Source: CAJBVW01 sp964457335
Lineage (GTDB): Bacteria; Myxococcota_A; UBA796; SXON01
Assembly: GCA_964457335.1 (NCBI GenBank)
Contig: CAYWGD010000001.1
Span: 248,001-312,000 of the forward strand
DNA length: 64,000 nucleotides
Direction of reading: 5' to 3'
Below are positions 16,843 to 23,462 of this stretch, piece by piece; the stretch's first letter is position 1, and every line of letters starts with the position of its first letter. Below the pieces are notes generated by a model. It saw only the letters and a program-made list of their open reading frames with translations, was not told the origin of the DNA and did no database searches. The position numbers and the translations under genes were made by a program.

Positions 16843-17676
16843 TCAGCGACCGAGCCGGCCCGCCTGGAAGTCGGCGAAGGCCTGGTGGATCTCGGCCTCC
16901 GTGTTCATCACGAAGGGGCCGTAGCGCGCGATCGGCTCGCGGAGCGGCTGCCCGGCGAGGAGCAGGAAGCGGCCGCCCTCCGCGCCGGCGGTGGCGGACA
17001 CGGCGTCCCCGTCGGAGAAGAGCACGGTGTCGCCGCGCGGGACGGGGGCCGCGCCGAAGGACACGGCGCCCTCGAACACGTAGGTGAACACGGCGTGCCC
17101 GACGGGGGTGGGCAGCGAGTGTGTCACGCCCGGCTCGAGTGACACATCGAGCATCAGCGGCGCGGTCGCGATGCCGCGCACGGGGCCCTCGACCTCGCCG
17201 GACGTACCCGTGATGACGCGGATCCGCACGCCGGGCGCGGGCTCGTGGGTGGGCACGGCCTCGGGCGGGATGTCCTGGTAGCGGGGCGGGTCCATCTTGC
17301 GGGCCGCGGGCAGGTTCACCCACAGCTGGAAGCCCCACATGAGCCCGGCCTCCTGCTTCGGCATCTCGGAGTGCACGATGCCGCGGCCGGCGGTCATCCA
17401 CTGGACGCTCCCGGGCCCCAGGCGGCCGGTGTTCCCGACGCTGTCGCGGTGCTCCATGGCGCCGGCGAGCATGTAGGTGACCGTCTCGAACCCGCGGTGC
17501 GGGTGGCTCGGGAAGCCGGCGATGTAGTCGCCGGCCTGGTCGGAGCGGAACTCGTCGAGCATCAGGAAGGGGTCGACGAGCGACAGCGCCTGCGTGCCGA
17601 TGGCGCGGCGGAGCTTGACGCCGGCGCCGTCGGAGGTGGGCTGGGAGGGGACGACCCGGGTGGGGGTGCGGGGCAT
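16843..17676 (-). CDS. Pirin-family protein
   Basis: This 277-residue bicupin carries the pirin signature FPSHPHRGFETVTYMLAG, in which the histidines and Glu bind metal, followed by HRDSVGNTGRLGPGSVQWM and GRGIVHSEMP. The C-terminal cupin contains VGHAVFTYVFEG. Bacterial pirins include quercetin-2,3-dioxygenases and regulators of central metabolism; which applies cannot be decided. The start is preceded by AGGAG. It is followed 3 bases later by the stop of nothing upstream; the downstream neighbour on the same strand is the membrane/spermidine-synthase fusion, 3 bases away, so the two are probably cotranscribed. Confidence 0.92.
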   Translation of the reverse strand: MPRTPTRVVPSQPTSDGAGVKLRRAIGTQALSLVDPFLMLDEFRSDQAGDYIAGFPSHPHRGFETVTYMLAGAMEHRDSVGNTGRLGPGSVQWMTAGRGIVHSEMPKQEAGLMWGFQLWVNLPAARKMDPPRYQDIPPEAVPTHEPAPGVRIRVITGTSGEVEGPVRGIATAPLMLDVSLEPGVTHSLPTPVGHAVFTYVFEGAVSFGAAPVPRGDTVLFSDGDAVSATAGAEGGRFLLLAGQPLREPIARYGPFVMNTEAEIHQAFADFQAGRLGR

Positions 17677-17765
17677 GGAGGCTCCTTGGATGGAGGAAGC
17701 CTACGATCCGACGCTCCGGTCGGCAGCGGGGCGGGGCGGGCCGCAGCGTTCGGATTCCGGGACGA

Positions 17766-18662
17766 TCACCCGGGCGGCGGGGGCGGCGTGTGAGACGTAT
17801 CAGATGTATCAGTCGGCGCGGCGGGCACCGGGCGGGGGCCCGCGCCGTCGGGGAGCTTGCCGAGCCGCACGTCGACGCGGAGCTCGCCCGACGCCAGGGC
17901 GCGCTCGCGGCCGGCGAAGGGGTAGGCGGCGGCGAGCTCGATGCCGACGCGCTTCCCGACGCCGAAGCGGAACGCCGTGCCGGCGGCGAGGTGGTCGAGC
18001 GCCTCGGCGTAGCCGAAGCCGGAGGCGAGCTCGGCGGTCCACGAGAACCAGCGGGCCGGGCGGAGCTCCGCGCCGAGCACGGCCGTGGCGCCCGCGCGCG
18101 GGAGGGCGGGGCCGCGGGTGATCACGGCGGCCGAGCCGAGCACGCCCACGTCGGCGAAGGCGGTGACGGCCGGGGTTGCCGCGAAGGTGGCGCCGACGCC
18201 CACGTCGAGGCCGAGGGGGTATGCGTTCCGGTAGAGCCCGATCGCGGTGGGGAGCACGGCGCGGCCGTGCACGCCCACGCCCCACTTCTCGTTCTCCCAG
18301 AAGCGGTGTGTCGCCCCGAGCCCCACGTGGCCGAAGCCCGCGTAGGTGGCGGGGATGGGCGTGATGACCGTGTCGTAGCGGAAGGCCTCGAGCGTCGCGT
18401 AGAGCTCGGTGCGCTCCGACATCGCCCAGCTGCCCTCCAGCGTGCCGCCGGCGGCGATGTGGCCGTAGAAGTTGGCCGTGTCGACGACGGCGAGCCCGCC
18501 CGCGGAGAGCCCGGCGGCGGTGCGGGGGCAGAGGCGTCGCGCGACGCCGAGGTCGCCGTCCTGGAAGCCGACGGAGACGGGCCCGACGCCGAGCCCGGTG
18601 GCGTCGGCGTCGCAGGGGCCGGCGAGCGCGGGGGAGGCGAGGCCGAAGAGCAGCGGGATCAC
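17766..18662 (-). CDS. Exported beta-rich (outer-membrane-like) protein
   Basis: The GTG start overlaps the stop of the PHP lipoprotein gene (GTGA). The 298-residue product begins VIPLLFGLASPALAGPC, a signal peptide. Alternating strands such as TELYATLEAFRYDTVI, FGHVGLGATHRFW and VGIELAAAYPF suggest an outer-membrane beta-barrel or a related surface protein. It ends in a Pro/Thr/Asp tail containing TDTSDTSHTPPPPPG rather than a C-terminal aromatic, which argues against a classical Bam-dependent porin. The tail is encoded by the sequence related to the palindrome at 10156. No specific family is recognised. Confidence 0.65.
   Translation of the reverse strand: MIPLLFGLASPALAGPCDADATGLGVGPVSVGFQDGDLGVARRLCPRTAAGLSAGGLAVVDTANFYGHIAAGGTLEGSWAMSERTELYATLEAFRYDTVITPIPATYAGFGHVGLGATHRFWENEKWGVGVHGRAVLPTAIGLYRNAYPLGLDVGVGATFAATPAVTAFADVGVLGSAAVITRGPALPRAGATAVLGAELRPARWFSWTAELASGFGYAEALDHLAAGTAFRFGVGKRVGIELAAAYPFAGRERALASGELRVDVRLGKLPDGAGPRPVPAAPTDTSDTSHTPPPPPG
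17790..17815. repeat. Second occurrence of the 10156 palindrome half-site
   Basis: GTGAGACGTATC (17790-17801) and TGTATCAGTCG (17805-17815) recur from 10156-10191, with only 3 bases between the two blocks instead of 13. Here the sequence is in the coding end of the exported protein (Asp/Thr/Ser tail) and the palindrome is incomplete. Confidence 0.5.
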
Positions 18663-21600
18663 TGGTCCACCCCCGTGAACGTGCCGTCGCCGTCGCGGTC
18701 GACGAGGAAGGGGTTGGTGAAGGACATCGGGTAGCCGTGCGGCGGCGTGACCTGCCGGAAGAGCCACGCGGCCGTGCCGCGCTCGGGCTCGGGCGGCTCC
18801 GCGAGGGGGCCGACCGTGTCGAGGCAGCCGGCGTCGTCCTCGATGGGCGGCGCGGCGGCGTCGTCGCCGTCGAGCACGCCGTCGCCGTTGGTGTCGACGT
18901 CGTCGCGGTCGATGGCGCCGTCGCCGTTGTTGTCGCCGGTGTCGACGATGCCGTCGCAGTCGAGGTCGGCGTTGTCCGCGAGCGCGGTGCCGGCCTCCAC
19001 CACGATCCAGGCGTCGCCGCTCGCGGGGAGGATCTCGGAGAGCGGCACGCTCACGTCGAGCCGGTCGAGCCCATCGGCGCCGAAGGGATCGGCGGGGTTC
19101 ACGATCTCGCTCGTCCACGTCCGCGCGACCGCGCCGTTCACGATCACGCGCACCTCCTCGACGGGCACCCAGGGCGCCGCGCGGAGGGTCACGTTCAGCG
19201 TGGCGTCGCCGCCCGCCTCGAAGGGGTGCACGGACGGGGAGAGGGTGTCGCCGGCGTCGGTGACCGTGGCCTCGATCACGGGGCCGTTGGTGCCGATGCT
19301 GCGGCCGTCGCGCAGGTCCTCGTTGAACACGGCGACATCGAAGTCGTCGAGCGTGGTCTCGGTCCAGACGAGCGTGCGGGGCGTGCCGAGCACGTTCTCG
19401 GTGAGCGTGTGGGAGTCGCTGTTGGCCGTGCCGGCGCGCACGATGCCGTGGTTCAGCAGGTAGAACCAGAACGCGCGGTACGGGAGGAGCAGCTCGTTCT
19501 TCGTGCCGTTCATCACCTCCTGCACGTCGAAGTCGACGTTGCTGTAGTCGGCGCCGTCGGGCGTGTGGAGCAGCAGGCTCTGGCCGGTGCCGTCGTAGTC
19601 CTCCTTCGGCGGCTGGGTCATGTCCATGCCGGTCGCGCTGATCCAGCCGTAGTTGCGGCCGAACTGCAGCCCGCCGATGGGGTGGTTGAGCTGGATGACG
19701 CCCGCGTCGGCGTCGAAGCCCCCCTCGTCGCGCTGCCGCGTGAAGAGCGCGCCCGGCTCGGCGAGCTCGTCCCAGGACGCGCCGCGGTACGGCCCCGTGG
19801 GGTCGAACGCGACGGGCCAGAAGTTCCAGTGGCCGACCACGAGCGGGAAGCCGTAGTCGCTCCGGAAGGGGAAGAGGACGTGCCCGGTGGACTCGGTGCC
19901 GCTCACGAGCGCGATGCGGTCGGAGGCGCCGAGGGACGCGGCCGCCGCGGAGTAGTCCCACACGGTGTCGTGCTCGGTGGTCGCCACGACCTCGATGCGC
20001 GAGGCGAGGAAGGCCTTCACGCGGTCCTCGTCGGGGATCGAGCTGTCGAAGGACGCGCCGCCGTGCACGTGGAAGTCGCCCGAGAGCGTGCCGGTCGGCT
20101 CCAGGTCGAGCATCTCGAGGTCGAGCGCGACCGACTGGCCGGTGCCCGCGGCGACGGTGACGCCCCGGACGCCCGCGAGCGTCGAGAAGGGGCCGGCCAC
20201 GGCGTAGAAGTCGTAGGTGCCGGGCGGCACCGCGACGGTGGTGGGGCCGTTCACGAGCACGCGGTTGCAGGCCGGGGAGGGGCCGTGCGGGTTCCCGAGG
20301 AGCGGGGCGCACGCGCCGAAGTGCCCGAACATCTCGCCCGTGGTCGCGGTCTCGGTGGCGTCGTCGGCGGGGACGACGAAGACGAGCACGTGGTCGGTCT
20401 CGCCGTCGATCGTCGCGTCGATGGTGACCTCGCCGGCCGCGTCGAGCGTGAGCGCGGGGGCCTCGACGGGGTCGTCCCCGACGGTGACCTCCACCTCGGC
20501 GGCGAGCTGGCCGAAGGCCTCCGCGGTGACGACGTAGGAGCGGCCCGTGGGCACGCGCACGGTCCAGTTGCCGTCGGCGTCGGGCTTCACGTGCGTCCAC
20601 GGGATCCGCTCCTCGGCGGGCGTCGACGCGGTGCCCTCGGAGATGAGCACGCTCGCGCGGATGCCCTCGCCGAGCACGCCGCCCGGCGCCTCGACGGTGC
20701 CGGAGAGCTCGGTGTAGGTCTCGCCCCAGAGCTGGCGCCGCAGCTCGAGCGCGAGGTCCACGGCGCCGGCCACGGAGCTCCCGTTCGCGAGCCCGAAGAA
20801 GCGCTCGTAGATCGTGTAGTCGCGCGGCTGGACGATGCGCGGCGACTGCCCGACGGTCGAGATCTGCACGCTGTGGAAGCCCGACATCGCCTCCTCGGAG
20901 CAGGCGACGGCGGCGTAGGACGCGGCGCCGTCGGAGCCGGGCGCGGCGTAGGCGTTCGTGGCCATGAACGGCACGTCGCGGAAGCCGTCGAGCAGCGTGG
21001 TGAGGCCGAAGGGCGGGTAGGTGAAGCCCATCCCGGGGCCGGGCACGAAGGGGAGGTTGCCGCGGTCGCCGAAGTAGACGCCGTCGGTCGGGAACCACGA
21101 GAGCGCGTCGGGCGTCTCGTTGATCATCTCGGTGCGGACGCGCACGCCGGGCTCGCAGGGCCGGATCTCGTAGCGGGTGGCGACGCGCACGTCCGGGTAG
21201 CCGTCGAGGGTGCCGAGGAGCTGCACCGCCTTGATGTCGCCCTCCTCCAGGAGCTCGACGGACGTGTAGTTCACGGCGTCGCCGGGGAGCACGCCCGTGG
21301 CCTGGAAGAAGTGCCGGAGCGAGTCGTTCGCCTGCCCGCGGCTGTACATGTCGACGATCGCGCCGCCGGTGGCGCCGATGTAGTGCGGGTGGTCGAGCGC
21401 CTCGATCACCACGACGACCTGCTCGTTGGCGAGCACGATGTCGCCGGGCGAGGCGAGCGTGTCGTTCTCGGTCGGGAACGTGTCGCCGGCGCCGAGCACG
21501 TACACCTCGGAGCTGCCGTCCTCGCAGGTGAACGCGAGCTCCTGGCAGGGGGAGGGGACGATGCAGTCCTCGCCGCCCGCGAGGCAGCCCTCGGGCGCGC

Positions 21601-21748
21601 AGCCGGCCAGCGTGGTCGGGAGCGCGGCGAGCAGGAGCAGGGTCGCGACGGCGAGGGGGCTCGCCGGGGTCGGGGAGCCGATCGGCGTTTCGGGGGGGCG
21701 TTGCGGGGGGGCGGAGCCCCCCTGCCCCAAGAGCAAGGAGCCAGACAT
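18659..21748 (-). CDS. PHP-domain (CehA/McbA-type) metallohydrolase lipoprotein
   Basis: The 1029-residue protein has a lipoprotein signal (LLLLAALPTTLAGC) preceded by an unusual ~25-residue N-terminal extension. A large beta-rich N-terminal part is followed by a PHP-type hydrolase domain: GDFHVHGG (near residue 558), TTEHD (591), NHPIGG (688) and NSDSHT (776), the His/Asp metal ligands of CehA/McbA-like phosphoesterases. Near residues 927-963 there are DxDxDG-type calcium-binding loops (DCDGIVDTGDNNGDG). The substrate is unknown. The ATG at 21748 is the first usable start; a GTG at 21757 is possible. The extension is encoded by repeat A copy 2. The gene is coupled to the next one by GTGA. 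Confidence 0.85.
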   Translation of the reverse strand: MSGSLLLGQGGSAPPQRPPETPIGSPTPASPLAVATLLLLAALPTTLAGCAPEGCLAGGEDCIVPSPCQELAFTCEDGSSEVYVLGAGDTFPTENDTLASPGDIVLANEQVVVVIEALDHPHYIGATGGAIVDMYSRGQANDSLRHFFQATGVLPGDAVNYTSVELLEEGDIKAVQLLGTLDGYPDVRVATRYEIRPCEPGVRVRTEMINETPDALSWFPTDGVYFGDRGNLPFVPGPGMGFTYPPFGLTTLLDGFRDVPFMATNAYAAPGSDGAASYAAVACSEEAMSGFHSVQISTVGQSPRIVQPRDYTIYERFFGLANGSSVAGAVDLALELRRQLWGETYTELSGTVEAPGGVLGEGIRASVLISEGTASTPAEERIPWTHVKPDADGNWTVRVPTGRSYVVTAEAFGQLAAEVEVTVGDDPVEAPALTLDAAGEVTIDATIDGETDHVLVFVVPADDATETATTGEMFGHFGACAPLLGNPHGPSPACNRVLVNGPTTVAVPPGTYDFYAVAGPFSTLAGVRGVTVAAGTGQSVALDLEMLDLEPTGTLSGDFHVHGGASFDSSIPDEDRVKAFLASRIEVVATTEHDTVWDYSAAAASLGASDRIALVSGTESTGHVLFPFRSDYGFPLVVGHWNFWPVAFDPTGPYRGASWDELAEPGALFTRQRDEGGFDADAGVIQLNHPIGGLQFGRNYGWISATGMDMTQPPKEDYDGTGQSLLLHTPDGADYSNVDFDVQEVMNGTKNELLLPYRAFWFYLLNHGIVRAGTANSDSHTLTENVLGTPRTLVWTETTLDDFDVAVFNEDLRDGRSIGTNGPVIEATVTDAGDTLSPSVHPFEAGGDATLNVTLRAAPWVPVEEVRVIVNGAVARTWTSEIVNPADPFGADGLDRLDVSVPLSEILPASGDAWIVVEAGTALADNADLDCDGIVDTGDNNGDGAIDRDDVDTNGDGVLDGDDAAAPPIEDDAGCLDTVGPLAEPPEPERGTAAWLFRQVTPPHGYPMSFTNPFLVDRDGDGTFTGVDQ
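21692..21736 (-). repeat. Dispersed palindromic repeat, family A, copy 2 (inside coding start)
   Basis: Read on the minus strand this is nearly identical to copy 1: TTGCTCTTGGGGCAG, G-run/C-run hairpin, CGCAACGCC, C-run. It lies inside the first codons of the PHP lipoprotein, encoding LLLGQGGSAPPQRPP, and between divergent genes, unlike the other copies. Confidence 0.75.
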
Positions 21749-21818
21749 GCGGCGCACGATACCACCGGCGGGCAGGCGGCATGCGGCTTGCTTGCGATAC
21801 AGGGTTCACGGAGGCCCC

Positions 21819-22382
21819 ATGTCCCTGTTGCTCCTCACGTTGATCGGCTGCCCCATGGCGAAGGACGACACCGCCGGGCCCGAGACGGGCGACACCGCCG
21901 ACACCGGGGAGGCGCCGCCGGCCATGCTCCCCAGCGACTTTCCCGCCACGCTCACGGAGACGCTCGGCTGCGGGGACATCGAGATGGACGCCTACGACCC
22001 GGACCAGACCGTGCGCATCCACGTCGTGGCCGGGCTCCACCTCGTCGCGGACGCGTGCGCGAGCGGCCCGCAGTCGGTCGACGTCGCGCTGCCCGAGACC
22101 GCCGTGCACGTCGTCGCCGAGGTCGGGACGAACGTGAGCGTTTACGCCTGCACCGATGACGTCGACGCCGAGCCCGTCGTGACGCGCGACTGGTCGGTGA
22201 CCGCCGGCACCGTCACCTTCGACGTGACCGCGATCGACAGCGAGGATTGCGAAGGCTCGCCGCTCGCCGACGCGACCGTCACGCTCACCGACGTGCTCTT
22301 CGAGCCCTACGACGGCGGGGACGGCGCCGTCACCGTCTCCTCCGCGACGTTCACGTCCAGGGTCGGCTGGATTCCCGGCTAG
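21819..22382 (+). CDS. Small lipoprotein of unknown function
   Basis: The 187-residue product begins MSLLLLTLIGCPM, a short lipobox signal, followed by a Thr/Asp/Gly linker (DDTAGPETGDTADTGEAPP) and a beta-rich domain with four cysteines. GGAGG precedes the ATG. It is divergent from the PHP lipoprotein, 70 bases away, so the two share an upstream region. I recognise no family; the linker is a minor version of the Asp-Thr linkers seen elsewhere in the window. Confidence 0.75.
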   Translation: MSLLLLTLIGCPMAKDDTAGPETGDTADTGEAPPAMLPSDFPATLTETLGCGDIEMDAYDPDQTVRIHVVAGLHLVADACASGPQSVDVALPETAVHVVAEVGTNVSVYACTDDVDAEPVVTRDWSVTAGTVTFDVTAIDSEDCEGSPLADATVTLTDVLFEPYDGGDGAVTVSSATFTSRVGWIPG

Positions 22383-22386
22383 CTCG

Positions 22387-22475
22387 GGGCACCCGGACCG
22401 CGCGCGGCGCGCGGCGCGCGGCCGGTGCGGAGACGTCGGCGCCGCGCGCGGGCGTCGGCGGCTCGGGTGCTACCC
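22387..22475 (+). repeat. Dispersed repeat family B, degraded copy B1
   Basis: The stretch contains TGCGGAGACGTCGGCG and GTCGGCGGCTCGGGTGC, the inner part and end of a family B unit, and begins with GGGGCACCCGGACCGC, which resembles the same end inverted. It fills the space between two convergent genes. Confidence 0.5.
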
Positions 22476-22784
22476 GCCGAGCACGCCCCGCCGGGAGAGC
22501 ATGTTCTCGAGCTCGACCCGGTCGTTCACCACGTCGTCGAGCCGCTCCACGCGGTCGACGATGGCCTGCGCGAGCGTGTCGGGCATCATCCCCATGCGCG
22601 GCGCGATCCGGGCCTCGAGCGACGCGCGGATCGTGGCGAGCGGCTCGGTGCGCGAGCGGTCGTAGAGCGTGAGGACGCAGCCGTCGCAGAGCACGTCGGC
22701 GGGGTGGTTCATGGCGCCGCTCACGAGCGGGAAGGCCTCGCCGCAGATCGTGCAGGGCATCCGCTTGACGCCGTAGAAGGTCAT
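22470..22784 (-). CDS. Small zinc-ribbon-like protein
   Basis: I choose the ATG at 22784 because GGAGG lies just upstream. The 104-residue protein begins MTFYGVKRMPCTICGEAFP and has C-x2-C ... C-x2-C with 21 residues between the pairs, a probable zinc ribbon. The C-terminal part is helical (AQAIVDRVERLDDVVNDR). I do not recognise a family; a DNA- or protein-binding role is possible. Confidence 0.65.
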   Translation of the reverse strand: MTFYGVKRMPCTICGEAFPLVSGAMNHPADVLCDGCVLTLYDRSRTEPLATIRASLEARIAPRMGMMPDTLAQAIVDRVERLDDVVNDRVELENMLSRRGVLGG

Positions 22785-22909
22785 GCGCGCCTCCGTGCCC
22801 CGCAACGTAGCGGGGGCCCGGGCGCCGCGCGACGCGGGGGCGTTCGTTCGCGTGGTGGTGGCGGCGGTCGGAGGCCGCGGATACCGAGGTGCGCATTCGG
22901 GAGCGGCCC

Positions 22910-23392
22910 ATGCTCGACGCGCGCCTCGTGAGCTGGTTCCAGGACTACGCGGACGGGCATCGGCACCCGATGAACCGCCTGACGCACAAGATCGCGATCC
23001 CGCTCATCGTGTTCCACGTGATCGCGATGCTCGACTGGGTGCGGCTCGTCGAGATCCCGGGGGCGGGGGGCTACGCGCTCTCGCTCGGGCACGTGGGCTG
23101 GCTGTTCGCGACCGGGTGGTACCTGACGCTGAACGTGCGGCTGGGGCTCCTGATGGGCGTGCTGTTCGGGCTCTGCCTGCCGCTCGCGTGGGTGACGCCC
23201 GGGTGGGTCGTGGTGGCGATCGCGGTCTTCGCGTGGGGCATCCAGCTCGCCGGGCACTCCGTGTGGGAGAAGAACCGGCCGGCGTTCCTGAAGAACCTCG
23301 GGCACGCGCTCATCGGGCCGCTGTTCTTCGTGGCGCTCCTGACGGGGGACTGGCCGCAGCGGGCGCCGGTGGCGGAGGGGCGGCGCGCCTGA
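22910..23392 (+). CDS. Mpo1-like (DUF962) membrane protein
   Basis: The 160-residue protein has the DUF962/Mpo1 start WFQDYADGHRHPMNRLTHKI with conserved histidines, and four membrane segments; a further H sits in LAGHSVWEKNRPAF. Yeast Mpo1 is an iron-dependent dioxygenase that oxidises 2-hydroxy fatty acids; the conserved His pattern suggests the same chemistry here, though this is not proven for bacterial members. A GGGAGC ribosome binding site supports the ATG at 22910 over an upstream start at 22889. Confidence 0.8.
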   Translation: MLDARLVSWFQDYADGHRHPMNRLTHKIAIPLIVFHVIAMLDWVRLVEIPGAGGYALSLGHVGWLFATGWYLTLNVRLGLLMGVLFGLCLPLAWVTPGWVVVAIAVFAWGIQLAGHSVWEKNRPAFLKNLGHALIGPLFFVALLTGDWPQRAPVAEGRRA

Positions 23393-23462
23393 CGGCGGGC
23401 GGCGCGCCCAGGCGCCACGACCGGACCGCCGCGTGGTACACCGCGCCCGACCGGAGCTCCCC

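Noticed and set aside
18737..22159. Very long open frame antisense to the PHP lipoprotein
   Set aside because: Arg/Val/Gly/His-rich, typical of the complementary strand in high-GC DNA; the minus-strand genes are well supported.
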